DNA of 62,820 bases from Clostridiales bacterium (lineage in GTDB: Bacteria; Bacillota; Clostridia; Oscillospirales; Acutalibacteraceae): NCBI GenBank assembly GCA_022800315.1, contig JAAWQC010000011.1, forward strand, positions 1 to 62,820, given 5' to 3'. Within the stretch, counting starts at the first letter, position 1. Every line of letters starts with the position of its first letter. The notes beneath the pieces were generated by a model. That model saw only the letters and a program-made list of their open reading frames with translations. It was not told where the DNA came from and ran no database searches. Below, piece by piece: positions 30,289 through 39,529 of the stretch. The position numbers and the translations under genes were made by a program.

Positions 30289-31140
30289 TCATTTTTCCAG
30301 CCGGTTGGCCAGCGCGGCGAACTGGGGAAGGGTCAGTTCCTCCGCCCGCGCTGTTTCGGAAAGACCGGTCTCCCGAAGCGCCTCCAGAATGCGCGCCTTT
30401 TCCAGTCCCGCCGCACCGAGGGAATTGGGCAGGGTTTTCCGCCGCTGTTCGAATCCGGCGCGGATCAACCGGAACAGAAATGCTTCGTTACGTGCCGCGC
30501 AGGGCGGTTCCCGGCGGATCGTCAGACGGATCACCGCACTGTCCACGTTGGGTGCAGGCAGAAAGCTGCCGCGGGAAACCGAAAAGAGAATCTGTGCTTC
30601 GGCATAATACTGCACCGCCAGCGTCACAGCGCCCGCCTCGCGGGTACCGGGCCGGGCACACAGGCGCTGGGCCGCTTCCTTCTGTACCATGACGGTGATG
30701 CTCTCCACCGGCAGACGGCTTTCCAGCAGCTTCATCACGATGGGAGAGGTGATATAATAAGGCAGATTCGCGCACACCGACACCGGCATATTGCCGAATT
30801 GCTCCTGCAGCAGAAGGGGAAGATCCAGCTTCATCACGTCGCCGGGGATAATGGTGACGTTGCCGTAAGGGGAGAGGGTCTCCTCCAGCACGGGGAAAAG
30901 GCGGCTGTCCAGCTCAACTGCCGCCACCTTGGCTGCACGCAGGGCCAACTGTTCGGTCAGCACGCCGATGCCCGGCCCGATCTCCAGCACACCGGAACCG
31001 ACGGAAGCCCCGCAGGCCTCCGCCATGCGGGGACACACCGAGGGGTTTATCAGAAAATTCTGACCCATGGCTTTGGAAAAATGAAAGTCATGACGGGCTA
31101 GCAGGGCTTTCACAGCGGCGATATCGGTGAGTGCGGGCAT
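30289..31140 (-). CDS. rsmA: 16S rRNA dimethyladenosine transferase RsmA (KsgA)
   Basis: It dimethylates A1518 and A1519 (E. coli numbering) near the 3' end of 16S rRNA late in 30S assembly. The 283-residue product shows GQNFLINPSV, the SAM motif VLEIGPGIGVLTEQL and the catalytic NLPYYITSPI. ATG at 31140 follows AGAGGAGGAATCCC. It lies 13 bases after the cytidine deaminase gene and is probably co-transcribed with it. Confidence 0.95.
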   Translation of the reverse strand: MPALTDIAAVKALLARHDFHFSKAMGQNFLINPSVCPRMAEACGASVGSGVLEIGPGIGVLTEQLALRAAKVAAVELDSRLFPVLEETLSPYGNVTIIPGDVMKLDLPLLLQEQFGNMPVSVCANLPYYITSPIVMKLLESRLPVESITVMVQKEAAQRLCARPGTREAGAVTLAVQYYAEAQILFSVSRGSFLPAPNVDSAVIRLTIRREPPCAARNEAFLFRLIRAGFEQRRKTLPNSLGAAGLEKARILEALRETGLSETARAEELTLPQFAALANRLEK

Positions 31141-31153
31141 GGGATTCCTCCTC

Positions 31154-31555
31154 TTATTCTTGGGGGTCAAATTTCAGAAAGGCATGAGGTAGCAGCGCGG
31201 ATAGTCGTGTCCGCGTGATATGCGTCCCTTTTTCGGACACACAAATCACGTCCATATCGCCGAACTCGGACAGCATCTGCCGGCAGATGCCGCAGGGGGT
31301 TGCCGGTTCCGTTTCTCCCACAGCGACCGCCAGGGCGCGAAAAGAGCGTTCTCCTGCCGTCACAGCAGATGCCAGCGCGGCCCGCTCCGCACAGGTTCCC
31401 GCACCGAAGGCGGCGTTTTCGCAGTTGACTCCAGTGTAAATCCGGCCGGATTCCGCCAGCAGGGCCGCACCCACCGCGAAATGGGAATAGGGGCAATAGG
31501 CGTTTGCCCGTGCGGCAAACGCCTGACCGATCAGCTCGTCCTCCCGATACTCCAG
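31154..31555 (-). CDS. cdd: Cytidine deaminase
   Basis: It converts cytidine and deoxycytidine to uridine forms. The zinc site is complete: CAERAAL with catalytic Glu, and PCGICRQ. AYCPYSHFAVGAALL and TGVNCENAAF bind substrate. The start is a problem: AAAGGAGG is followed 8 bases later by CTG (31555), giving 133 residues, close to the usual length. The nearest standard starts, TTG 31576 and GTG 31585, have no ribosome binding site and lie on the wrong side of it. I prefer CTG, though GTG 31585 cannot be excluded. Confidence 0.9.
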   Translation of the reverse strand: MEYREDELIGQAFAARANAYCPYSHFAVGAALLAESGRIYTGVNCENAAFGAGTCAERAALASAVTAGERSFRALAVAVGETEPATPCGICRQMLSEFGDMDVICVSEKGTHITRTRLSALLPHAFLKFDPQE

Positions 31556-31659
31556 CGGGACCGCCTCCTTTGACAAAAATCGCACATTGTGTTTCTGGTG
31601 AAAGGGCTGTATAATAATCATATAATCAGTCGAATTGAAACAGGGAGGAATGACCGGCC

Positions 31660-32148
31660 ATGAATCGACGGGACAAGGAGAATTATTATCTCGATATCGC
31701 ACAGGCGGTCGCCGGCCGCGGTACCTGTCTGCGCCGCAACTTTGGCGCCATTATCGTCAAAAACGATCAGATCCTCGCCACCGGCTATACGGGCGCCCCC
31801 CGCGGACGAAAAAACTGCTCCGATCTCGGCTTTTGCCTGCGCGAAAAGATGAATATCCCCCGGGGCGAGCGGTATGAGCTGTGCCGTTCGGTCCATGCGG
31901 AGGCTAACGCCATCATCAGCGCCGCCCGCACCGAAATGATCGGGGCTACCCTGTATCTGGTGGGCCGGGACGCCAAAAGCGGCGAGCTGGTACCGGACGC
32001 CAACTCCTGCTCCATGTGCAAGCGTATGATTATCAACGCCGGCATCACCCGGGTGGTGATACGCAATTCACAGGATGAGTTCACCGCCGTGTATGTGGAC
32101 GACTGGGTGGAAAACGACGGTTCCCTCACCGGCGAAGGTGGATATTGA
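31660..32148 (+). CDS. dCMP deaminase (ComEB-like)
   Basis: The 162-residue protein belongs to the cytidine/deoxycytidylate deaminase family. Zinc ligands are in SVHAEANAI (HAE) and SCSMCKRM (CxxC; a Ser precedes the first Cys where Pro is usual). The extra cysteines in RKNCSDLGFCL are typical of the dCMP deaminase branch, which supplies dUMP for thymidylate synthesis. The gene is divergent from cdd, so two pyrimidine deaminases share an upstream region. ATG at 31660 follows GGGAGG at a long spacing (11 bases). Confidence 0.88.
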   Translation: MNRRDKENYYLDIAQAVAGRGTCLRRNFGAIIVKNDQILATGYTGAPRGRKNCSDLGFCLREKMNIPRGERYELCRSVHAEANAIISAARTEMIGATLYLVGRDAKSGELVPDANSCSMCKRMIINAGITRVVIRNSQDEFTAVYVDDWVENDGSLTGEGGY

Positions 32149-32184
32149 ACACGCATTTGGCATCCCAAGCCGGATCCGGAAAGG

Positions 32185-32212
32185 AACGGCCCCGCAGGGG
32201 GCCGTTTTTTAT
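32185..32212. terminator. Terminator between convergent genes
   Basis: AACGGCCCC and GGGGCCGTT form a strong stem with T6. The T-run overlaps the 3' end of the convergent DacF-like gene. Confidence 0.85.
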
Positions 32213-33582
32213 TTATACTTTTTGACCCGTTTCATCTTCTTGCGCCGGCGCCGGCGGTTATGCACCACGTTGAGGATGATATAGCCGACCAGCAGCAGCA
32301 CCAGCAGGGCGACCCCCGCGATAAACCAGGGGGATTTCAGAAACTGCTGTACCTCCGCCCATACCGCCAGCACCTGGCTGCGGTCCAGGGATTCGGAGGC
32401 TATCAGGTTGACCTCCCCCAGCTTCTGATCGACATTGATATAGAGTTCCACCTTGCCGTAGACACTGCCCTTTGTCACCGGGGCGTCCACCGTTTCCTCG
32501 TTCAGGGTCACCTTGCGGATAATGGTGTCCACCGGCAGTTTTTTATCCACTACGGTGGCGAAATCCTTTTCGGGGACCAGCACCACCGTATCCTGATTCC
32601 AGGCCAGGTTCACCGTCAGCTTGCCGGTAGGCTCGTTCTTGCTCAGCAGGGTTTTGTAGGCAAAGCTGTCGAAGGCCCAGTCGAATAGGGTCTGTACGTC
32701 TTTGTAATGGAGCAGGCCCTTGAAATTGCCCTCGTCGTCGGTTTCAGGGGCCTTCAGTACCACGGCCATATACTCGTAGCCGCCGTCGCGGGCGACAGCA
32801 GCCAGACAATACCCCGCGCCGTCGGTAACGCCGGTTTTGCCGAATACCGCGCGGGAATAATAACTCTGAGGACTGCTGGCGCGGATCAGGTTGTTGTTGT
32901 TGGGCAGTGTGATCGCCTCGCCGCCGCTGACAGGATGGGCTGTGTATTCGGTCAGCTTCATCATTTCCTCATATTCGGGAAAGGTCATGGCATAACGCAG
33001 CATCAGGGCCATGTCCCGGGCGGTAGTGTACTGGTTGGCGTTGTCCAGCCCGGTCACGTTGGCGAAGGAGGTGTCGTTGCAGCCGATCTCCTTCGCCAGG
33101 TGATTCATGTCGGTGACAAATTGAGTTTCGCTGCCGCTCAGGGCGAAGGCCAGCGTGACGCAGGCATCGGCGGCGGTCTGCACCATGGACATGGTCAGCA
33201 GGTCGCGGATAGTCCACGTCTCTCCAATTTTCATATTGGCCACGCGGATGCCGGTGCCGGTGATCAGGTTGTCGCACTGGAGGGTATAGGTACCGGTGGC
33301 CGTGTCGATATCGATGTTTTTTTCCTGTATAGTTTTGATCGCCAGCGCACCCACCATGACCCGCACCATGGCGGCGGGGGCGAGCTTGGTATCCGCTTTG
33401 CGTTCGAACAGGACGGTATCCTCCTCCGAGGTGGCGCCGAGGCCCACCAGGATGGCGGACGATGCGTGAACGGCCTTGTCCTTGGGAAGCTCGTACAGGG
33501 CCGAGGCTGTCAGGGGGGAAGCGGCCATCGCCGTCAGCAATGCAGCGGCGCAGGCGAGCGCCAGGGTCCGTATTTTTTTCAT
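32209..33582 (-). CDS. DacF-like D-Ala-D-Ala carboxypeptidase homologue, probably inactive
   Basis: The 457-residue protein has a signal peptide (1-29), a peptidase S11 domain (about 35-300), a beta C-terminal domain and a final membrane helix (about 418-440) with a very basic tail, as in DacF-type low-mass penicillin-binding proteins. The active site is changed: the SxxK tetrad is AMVR (71-74), so the nucleophile Ser and general base Lys are gone, and SxN is TAA (136-138). Only KTG (249-251) remains. It therefore cannot act as a normal carboxypeptidase and may bind or regulate. ATG at 33582 follows GGGTGA. Confidence 0.88.
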   Translation of the reverse strand: MKKIRTLALACAAALLTAMAASPLTASALYELPKDKAVHASSAILVGLGATSEEDTVLFERKADTKLAPAAMVRVMVGALAIKTIQEKNIDIDTATGTYTLQCDNLITGTGIRVANMKIGETWTIRDLLTMSMVQTAADACVTLAFALSGSETQFVTDMNHLAKEIGCNDTSFANVTGLDNANQYTTARDMALMLRYAMTFPEYEEMMKLTEYTAHPVSGGEAITLPNNNNLIRASSPQSYYSRAVFGKTGVTDGAGYCLAAVARDGGYEYMAVVLKAPETDDEGNFKGLLHYKDVQTLFDWAFDSFAYKTLLSKNEPTGKLTVNLAWNQDTVVLVPEKDFATVVDKKLPVDTIIRKVTLNEETVDAPVTKGSVYGKVELYINVDQKLGEVNLIASESLDRSQVLAVWAEVQQFLKSPWFIAGVALLVLLLVGYIILNVVHNRRRRRKKMKRVKKYK

Positions 33583-33755
33583 AGACAATCACCCAAGTTC
33601 TGATATAATCTGATATAATAAGAAAGACAGGCAGTCTCCCGGGAGTTCCTGTCTATTATAACAAGTTGTCCCGCATTTTCCTAGGGGTTCGGTGAGAAAT
33701 CGGCGGACACCCCGTGGAAAAGGCGGAGTTATCCGGAAAGGACGCGGTCGTTCCT

Positions 33756-34445
33756 ATGGTCTATATCACCGGCGACGTCCATGGCGACTATTCCCGTTTT
33801 ACCTCATCGGGTGCGCGAAAATTAAAAAAAGGGGACACCCTCATTGTCTGCGGGGACTTCGGTTTCATCTGGGACGGCGGCCACAAGGAGCAGAAGCTGC
33901 TGAAAAAACTGGGTTCCCTGCCCTATACCGTCGCCTTTCTCGACGGACGGCACGAAAACTACCAGCTGCTGGCGGAGTACCCGGTTTCGGAGTGGAACGG
34001 CGGCCGTGTCCAGGTGATCGCGGGGTCCCTCGTCCACCTGATGCGGGGCGAAATCTACGACCTGGAAGGGGAAAGCTATTTCGTTTTCGGCGGCGGGGAA
34101 AGCGCCGACCACGAATTCCGCACCGAGGGGGTCGGCTGGTGGGAGGAGGAAATGCCCTCCGCCCAGGAGATGGTCAGCGGCGTGGATCATCTGGAGGAAC
34201 GGGACTGTCGGGTGGATTATATCCTCACCCACGAACCGTCGGGCAAAGCCAGCGGCTATCTGGGGGCGCTGAGGACGCGGCTCAACGGGGTCAGCGTCTA
34301 CCTCGACCGGGTGGAGGAGAACGTCTCCTTCAAGCGCTGGTACTTTGGCTGCCTGCATCTGGATAAAACCATCAGCAGCCGCCATCAGGCAGTTTTCCGC
34401 GACGTGGTGGCGGTACATGGCCACGAGCGGCGGGGAAAGCGCTGA
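33756..34445 (+). CDS. Metallophosphoesterase
   Basis: A 229-residue calcineurin-like phosphoesterase. It has GDVHGD (metal site 1), GDFGF, GRHEN (the GNHE position with Arg for Asn), LTHEP and the terminal HGHER. The substrate is unknown. ATG at 33756 starts the fold directly (MVYITGDVHGD); GTG 33714 would add 14 residues without a ribosome binding site. The upstream AAAGGA is 13 bases away, so translation may be weak. Confidence 0.85.
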   Translation: MVYITGDVHGDYSRFTSSGARKLKKGDTLIVCGDFGFIWDGGHKEQKLLKKLGSLPYTVAFLDGRHENYQLLAEYPVSEWNGGRVQVIAGSLVHLMRGEIYDLEGESYFVFGGGESADHEFRTEGVGWWEEEMPSAQEMVSGVDHLEERDCRVDYILTHEPSGKASGYLGALRTRLNGVSVYLDRVEENVSFKRWYFGCLHLDKTISSRHQAVFRDVVAVHGHERRGKR

Positions 34446-34472
34446 CCGGTCGACAGAGAGTAAGTAGAACAG

Positions 34473-34503
34473 TAAACGGGCTCCTGTTATTGGGAGCCCG
34501 TTT
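34473..34503. terminator. Bidirectional terminator
   Basis: TAAACGGGCTCC pairs with GGAGCCCGTTTA around a loop of about 7 bases. It lies between convergent genes. Confidence 0.85.
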
Positions 34504-34505
34504 AC

Positions 34506-35096
34506 TTATTCAGGATAAATCAATTCGGTATGGGTGCAGACTTCGCCGATTTTGTCCCGCAGCTTCAAAAAGTCCGCGAAACCGTCCGGCTTCTGGGAGG
34601 GATTGCGCAGCAGGGCAGCGGGATGGAGGGTTCCCATCATCAGTACGCCGTTTTTTTCGAAAAACTCGCCGTGCTGGCGGGTGACCTTGAAATCGGGGCT
34701 GATGATCCGGCAGGCGGCGACACGGCCCAGACAGACGATGATCCGGGGGCGGATGAGGGATACCTGCTGCCGCAGCCAGCCGATGCAGGCTTCCTGTTCG
34801 TCGGGAAGCGGGTCCCGGTTCTGGGGCGGACGGCATTTGACGATATTGGCGATGTAAATGTTTTTCTTCCGGGACAGGCCCACCGAAGCGAGCATTTTGT
34901 CCAGCAGCTGGCCGCCACGGCCCACAAAGGGCTGGCCCTGTAAATCCTCGTTTTCTCCGGGGCCCTCACCGATAAACAGCACTTCGGCTTCGGGATTCCC
35001 CACACCGAATACGACGTTATGGCGGGTGGCGGACAGGCCGCAAGCCGTACATCCCTTACAGGCGGTCTCCAGCTGTTCCCATTCGGCAGCAGACAT
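34506..35096 (-). CDS. Uracil-DNA glycosylase, family 4 (Fe-S)
   Basis: The 196-residue protein removes uracil from DNA. Motif 1 is GEGPGENEDLQGQPF, motif 2 is TLHPAALLRNP, and the cluster cysteines appear as CKGC near residues 13-16 and in KCRPPQNRDPLPDEQEAC. The family carries a 4Fe-4S cluster and is common in anaerobes lacking family 1 Ung. ATG follows GGGGAAAGGAAGATCGT. It stands alone between two terminators. Confidence 0.92.
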   Translation of the reverse strand: MSAAEWEQLETACKGCTACGLSATRHNVVFGVGNPEAEVLFIGEGPGENEDLQGQPFVGRGGQLLDKMLASVGLSRKKNIYIANIVKCRPPQNRDPLPDEQEACIGWLRQQVSLIRPRIIVCLGRVAACRIISPDFKVTRQHGEFFEKNGVLMMGTLHPAALLRNPSQKPDGFADFLKLRDKIGEVCTHTELIYPE

Positions 35097-35282
35097 ACGA
35101 TCTTCCTTTCCCCTGATAAATAAGATATGGTGCGCAAACCGGATTTAAAAGAAGTAATCAGCAGTTCTTTGTTTCTATTCATTATAACACACGATGGGAA
35201 GAATGTCGGCCTTTCCCTTGAAAAAAACGGCGGGGAGGGGTATCATAGATACGAACAATTTAACAGTCAGGAAGGAAGAATC

Positions 35283-35858
35283 ATGGATAACAAAGTACTC
35301 GTGGAAACATCCGCCCGCCATATTCACCTGTCTCCCGCCGATCTGGAGACCCTGTTCGGCAAGGGATATGAACTGACGCCGAAAAAGGACCTGTCCCAAC
35401 CGGGCCAGTTTGCCTGTACCGAACGTCTGGATGTGGTCGGCACTAAAAAGACCCTGTCCGGCGTGACCATCCTCGGCCCGACCCGTTCGGCTACTCAGGT
35501 GGAACTGTCTCTGACCGACGCCCGCTCCATCGGGGTGGACGCGCCGATCCGCGAATCAGGCGATGTCGCCGGCACCGGCTCCTGCCGTCTGGTGGGGCCT
35601 AAGGGTGAGATCGAGCTGAAGGAGGGAGTCATCGCGGCCAAACGTCATATCCACATGACGCCCGCCGACGCAGAAGCCTTCGGTGTGGAAAACGGACAGG
35701 TGGTCAGCGTAAAGGTGGAGAACGATACCCGCTCCCTCACCTTTGGCGACGTGGTGGTTCGCGTCAGCGACAAATACGCGCTGGCTATGCACATCGATAC
35801 CGACGAATCCAACGCCGCCAGCGTTACGCCCACCACTTACGGCACCGTTATCAAATAA
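35283..35858 (+). CDS. pduL: Phosphate propanoyltransferase (PduL-type phosphotransacylase)
   Basis: It transfers acyl groups between CoA and phosphate. The 191-residue product has the duplicated PduL fold with the zinc-binding motifs VETSARHIHLSPAD and AAKRHIHMTPADAE and the segment GPTRSATQVELS. No microcompartment shell genes are nearby and there is no N-terminal encapsulation-type extension, so it probably serves acetyl- or propionyl-phosphate metabolism in the cytosol. ATG at 35283 follows AGGAAGGAAGAATC. Confidence 0.92.
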   Translation: MDNKVLVETSARHIHLSPADLETLFGKGYELTPKKDLSQPGQFACTERLDVVGTKKTLSGVTILGPTRSATQVELSLTDARSIGVDAPIRESGDVAGTGSCRLVGPKGEIELKEGVIAAKRHIHMTPADAEAFGVENGQVVSVKVENDTRSLTFGDVVVRVSDKYALAMHIDTDESNAASVTPTTYGTVIK

Positions 35859-35878
35859 AACTGTGAATTGATGGAAAG

Positions 35879-35915
35879 AGCTCCCCTGGCCATTGGCCGT
35901 GGGAGCTTTTTCTAG
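35879..35915 (+). terminator. Rho-independent terminator after pduL
   Basis: An outer 7-bp AGCTCCC/GGGAGCT stem plus an inner GGCC/GGCC pairing, then TTTTTC. It also lies about 30 bases beyond the pheA stop and may end that operon from the other side. Confidence 0.75.
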
Positions 35916-35944
35916 TTACAAATATATACAAGTTGTATATATTA

Positions 35945-37144
35945 TTATATATTATACGCAGATTGCGCTGCGGAAGGCCCCTGTTCCCGGTAATTGCCCA
36001 AAAAAGTGAAGAAGGGAAGCTCTTCCGATAAGGCGCACAACAAGTCCGCCGTACCCGGCTGGGAAAGGGAACCCTCAAAATCCAGATAGAACACATAGGT
36101 AAATTTATCACCCACCGCCGGGCGGTCCCGGGTGGGGCGGCTTTCCAGCTTGGTAAGGTTGAGGCCCGCCGCGGCAAACCGCGCCAGCACCCGGTACAGG
36201 GAACCGGTCACGTGGGGCAGGGAGAAGATCAGGCTGATGCGGTCGGCGTCCGCCGGTATCGTCAACGACCGGGTGATGACGATAAAACGGGTGCTGTTGT
36301 TGTCGATATTCTGTATATTTCTTTCAATTATATCCAATCCGTATAATTCGGCAGCCCGTTCTGAGGAGACCGCGCCCACCGTGGGGTCCTCTTTTTCCGC
36401 CACCATGCGGGCGGCGGCGGCGGTGTTGCTGTGGGTGCGGGGCTCCAATCCCAGGGTGGCCAGCCGTTCGGAGCACTGCAGCAGCCCCTGGGGATGGGAA
36501 TAGACCGTTTTCAGCCCGGCAGGGTCGGCGCCCTTCACCGCCAGCAGGCAGTGCCGGATGGGCACCTCCACCGCCCCCGCGATGGTGAAGCGGTGCTTCA
36601 TTACCAGATCGTACACCTCGTGTACCGATCCGGTGCACGAGTTCTCCACCGGGACTACGCCGTAGTCGGCCCGCCCCTCCCGTACCTCGTCGAACACATC
36701 GGCGAAGCTTTCCACAAATCGAGGGGCGCAGTGGGGAAACAGGAGAGCGGCCGCTTCGTCGGCGTAAGCACCCGCGCATCCGGCGCAGGCCACCCGCGGG
36801 CTGCCCGCCGGCGGAAAACAACAGCCTGCCTGCCCGATCTGCCGGCGCAGGGCCTCACCTGCGCCCAGTCGTTTGTGCTGCAGAGCGCGGGAGACATCCA
36901 TCATTACGGCGAAGACCAGCGCCGCCGCATCGTCGTAGCCGTCCCCCTCCGTGTCCAGACGCTGGGCGTTTTCCCGTACCTGGGACAAAATGGCGTCCTC
37001 CCGCTCCTGGTTGAGGATGGGCAGGTTCCGTGACTGTTTATATGCCGCCACCCGGCGGGAACAATCCATCCGGCGGCAGATCAGGCGCAGCAGCTCCTCA
37101 TCGATCTCATCGATTTCCCGGCGGATATCCGACAGTTCCTCCAT
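35945..37144 (-). CDS. pheA: Bifunctional chorismate mutase / prephenate dehydratase (P-protein)
   Basis: It converts chorismate to prephenate and then phenylpyruvate. The 399-residue protein has an AroQ chorismate mutase domain (1-90; IRREIDEIDEELLRLICRRM), a prephenate dehydratase domain (about 110-300; VPVENSCTGSVHEVYD) and a C-terminal ACT domain with the ESRP Phe-binding motif, so it is probably Phe-inhibited. ATG at 37144 starts at the mutase domain. It is the last gene of the aro operon, 1 base after aroC. Confidence 0.95.
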   Translation of the reverse strand: MEELSDIRREIDEIDEELLRLICRRMDCSRRVAAYKQSRNLPILNQEREDAILSQVRENAQRLDTEGDGYDDAAALVFAVMMDVSRALQHKRLGAGEALRRQIGQAGCCFPPAGSPRVACAGCAGAYADEAAALLFPHCAPRFVESFADVFDEVREGRADYGVVPVENSCTGSVHEVYDLVMKHRFTIAGAVEVPIRHCLLAVKGADPAGLKTVYSHPQGLLQCSERLATLGLEPRTHSNTAAAARMVAEKEDPTVGAVSSERAAELYGLDIIERNIQNIDNNSTRFIVITRSLTIPADADRISLIFSLPHVTGSLYRVLARFAAAGLNLTKLESRPTRDRPAVGDKFTYVFYLDFEGSLSQPGTADLLCALSEELPFFTFLGNYREQGPSAAQSAYNI

Positions 37145-37145
37145 G

Positions 37146-38240
37146 TCAGCTCCAGCTCCTTTCCGATTCCATTCGGTCCAGTAAACCGAAGGCCAGCATG
37201 GATTCCGCCACCGGCACCGCCCGCGGGACGATGCAGGGATCATGGCGGCCCTTGACCACCAGTTCCGCGTCCCGTCCCGATACCAGATCAACCGTTCTCT
37301 GCTTTTGGGAGATGGAGGAGGTGGGCTTTACCGCCAGGCGGGCGATCAGGGGCATGCCGTTGGTAATGCCCCCCAGCAGGCCGCCGTTGTGGTTGGAGGC
37401 GGCGATCACTTCCCCATCGCCGGTGTAGGTGTAGGGATCGTTGGCCTGGCTTCCCCGCAGGGCGGCAAAGCCGAAACCGTCCCCAAACTCGACCCCCTTG
37501 ACCGCGGGAATCCCGAAGAAAAGGGCGGCCAGTTTATTTTCGATGCCGTCGAACATGGGGGAACCCAGCCCGGCGGGCAGGCCGCAGGCGGCCACCTCGA
37601 CGATGCCGCCCACGCTGTCCTGCTGCAGGCGGGCATCCTCCACCTGCTCGCGCATAGCCGCTTCCCGTTCCCGGTCGATCAGGGGGAAGGGGACGGCGGC
37701 CAGCCGGTCCAGCAGGGAGGCGTCCACCCCCAGGGGATCGAAGGGGATATCCTTCGCCCCGGCGATGGCGTACACGTGGCCGCCCACCGTAATGCCGCGG
37801 CGCTTCAAAATCTGGCGGCACACCGCCCCCGTGAATACCAGCGGCGCCGTGATGCGGCCGCTGAAATGGCCGCCGCCCCGCACATCGTTGAATCCGTGGT
37901 AGCGCACGTACCCCGTATAGTCGGCGTGTCCCGGACGCGGCAGCCGCGCCAGCTCCGCGTAGTCCCCCGACCGCTGATTGGTGTTGTGGATCAGCATGGC
38001 CAGCGGCGCGCCGGTGGTGCGGCCCTCCAGCAGGCCCGACACGATCTCGGGGGTGTCGCTTTCCTTTCGGGTGGTGGCGGTCTTGTCCTTGCCGGGCGCC
38101 CGACGGGCCATTTGGGTCAGAATCTCTTCCTGATCCAGCGCTTCCCCGGCGGGCAGGCCGCTCAGCACACAGCCGATCGCCTCCCCGTGGCTCTCGCCGA
38201 AAACCGATAACTTGACGGTATCACCGATCGCGGATGACAT
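37146..38240 (-). CDS. aroC: Chorismate synthase
   Basis: It converts EPSP to chorismate with reduced FMN (364 residues). Conserved are FGESHGEAIGCVLSGLPAG, RPGHADYTGYVRY and RGGGHFSGR. It overlaps the end of aroA by 20 bases and has its own AGGAGGAATCGCCC before ATG. Confidence 0.97.
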   Translation of the reverse strand: MSSAIGDTVKLSVFGESHGEAIGCVLSGLPAGEALDQEEILTQMARRAPGKDKTATTRKESDTPEIVSGLLEGRTTGAPLAMLIHNTNQRSGDYAELARLPRPGHADYTGYVRYHGFNDVRGGGHFSGRITAPLVFTGAVCRQILKRRGITVGGHVYAIAGAKDIPFDPLGVDASLLDRLAAVPFPLIDREREAAMREQVEDARLQQDSVGGIVEVAACGLPAGLGSPMFDGIENKLAALFFGIPAVKGVEFGDGFGFAALRGSQANDPYTYTGDGEVIAASNHNGGLLGGITNGMPLIARLAVKPTSSISQKQRTVDLVSGRDAELVVKGRHDPCIVPRAVPVAESMLAFGLLDRMESERSWS

Positions 38241-39498
38241 GGGCGATTCCTCCTATCTGTTGGTAATCCTGAAAAAAGGCGGGCCAGCTCTTCGCCACGC
38301 TCTGGGCGTCGCTGATGGTGACGGGTGCGTCGCAGCCCAGAGCTGCCACCGCCAGGCTCATCACCACACGGTGGTCGTTACAGCCCTCCGCCTCGCCGCC
38401 CTGCAGCCGGCCGACGCCGTGGATCAGCAGGCCGTCGGGCTGCTCTTCCACCTGCGCGCCCAGCCGGGTCAGGCCGTTAGCCATGGCGGTCAGGCGGTCG
38501 CTTTCCTTGAGGCGCAGGCGCGCCGCCCCTGTTATACGGGTAGTCCCCTCCGCCAGCGCGGCGGTGGCGGCCAGAACCGGCACCAGATCGGGAATCTGCC
38601 GCGCGTCGATGTCGATGCCGTGGAGAGGGGCCCGGCGGCAGCGATACCGCCCGCCGATTTCATCAATTTCGGCGCCGAACCGGCGAAACAGCTCCACACA
38701 GGCCCGGTCCCCCTGACGGGAGGCGGGGTCCATCCCTTCCACCGTGATCTCGCCGCCCAAAGCGCCGGCCGCCAGCAGAAAGGCGGCCTGAGACCAGTCG
38801 CCCTCCACCATCACATCGGCAGGGTGGTACCGCTGCCCGCCGGGAATGCGCCAGCCGTCAACACGGCTCTCCGCCACGATGCCCGCCCGGCGGAGAGCCG
38901 ACAGGGTCATCTCCACATACCCCGCCGATTCCAACGGCGTGGTCAGCCGGATTTCGCTTTCTTCCTCACACAGGGGCAGGGCGTACAGCAGGCCGGTGAC
39001 AAACTGGCTGGACACGTCGCCGGGCAGGCGGTAGACGCCGCCCCGCAGCCGTCCCTCCGCCCGCAGGGGAAGGAAGTCCGCCGGTGCGGAGGACAGCCGG
39101 GTCAGCCTGGCGCCGTGAGCGGGCAGCAGCTCGCTGTACAGGCCCAGCGGCCGCTGGGGCAGGCGCCCTCCGCCGGTAAAGACCGCCGGTATCCCCTTCG
39201 CCAGAAAGAGGGGAATCATGAATCGCAGAGTGGAGCCGCTTTCCCCGCAGTCCACCACGGCCTCTGCCGGTACAGCTCCCTGCCGCAGCACAGCCGTATC
39301 CCCTGTGAGGGAGGCTTCCGCACCAAGACTCCGCAGGGCGCGCAGAGTGGCGGCGATATCCTCCGACATCTGCAGGCCGCGCACCGTCCCGCCCCCGGCG
39401 AGAGCAGCGGCGATCAGGGCCCGATGGGCCGCCGACTTGGAGGGCGGAGGCGACAGGCTGCCGGCAATAGGGGAGGGGGTCACGCAAACAAGACTCAT
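38221..39498 (-). CDS. aroA: 3-phosphoshikimate 1-carboxyvinyltransferase (EPSP synthase)
   Basis: It joins shikimate-3-phosphate and PEP (425 residues). It has PPPSKSAAHRALIAAALAGG, DCGESGSTLRFMIPL and the C-terminal RLKESDRLTAMANGL and DHRVVMSLAVA. ATG 39498 follows AGGAGGACATTCCT; the frame upstream of it is not used. Confidence 0.97.
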   Translation of the reverse strand: MSLVCVTPSPIAGSLSPPPSKSAAHRALIAAALAGGGTVRGLQMSEDIAATLRALRSLGAEASLTGDTAVLRQGAVPAEAVVDCGESGSTLRFMIPLFLAKGIPAVFTGGGRLPQRPLGLYSELLPAHGARLTRLSSAPADFLPLRAEGRLRGGVYRLPGDVSSQFVTGLLYALPLCEEESEIRLTTPLESAGYVEMTLSALRRAGIVAESRVDGWRIPGGQRYHPADVMVEGDWSQAAFLLAAGALGGEITVEGMDPASRQGDRACVELFRRFGAEIDEIGGRYRCRRAPLHGIDIDARQIPDLVPVLAATAALAEGTTRITGAARLRLKESDRLTAMANGLTRLGAQVEEQPDGLLIHGVGRLQGGEAEGCNDHRVVMSLAVAALGCDAPVTISDAQSVAKSWPAFFQDYQQIGGIAHVIRDR

Positions 39499-39529
39499 AG
39501 GAATGTCCTCCTGTCTGACATATCGGCGC

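Noticed and set aside
35283-35858. Microcompartment (Pdu) locus
   Set aside because: Only pduL is present; no shell proteins or signature enzymes are encoded nearby.
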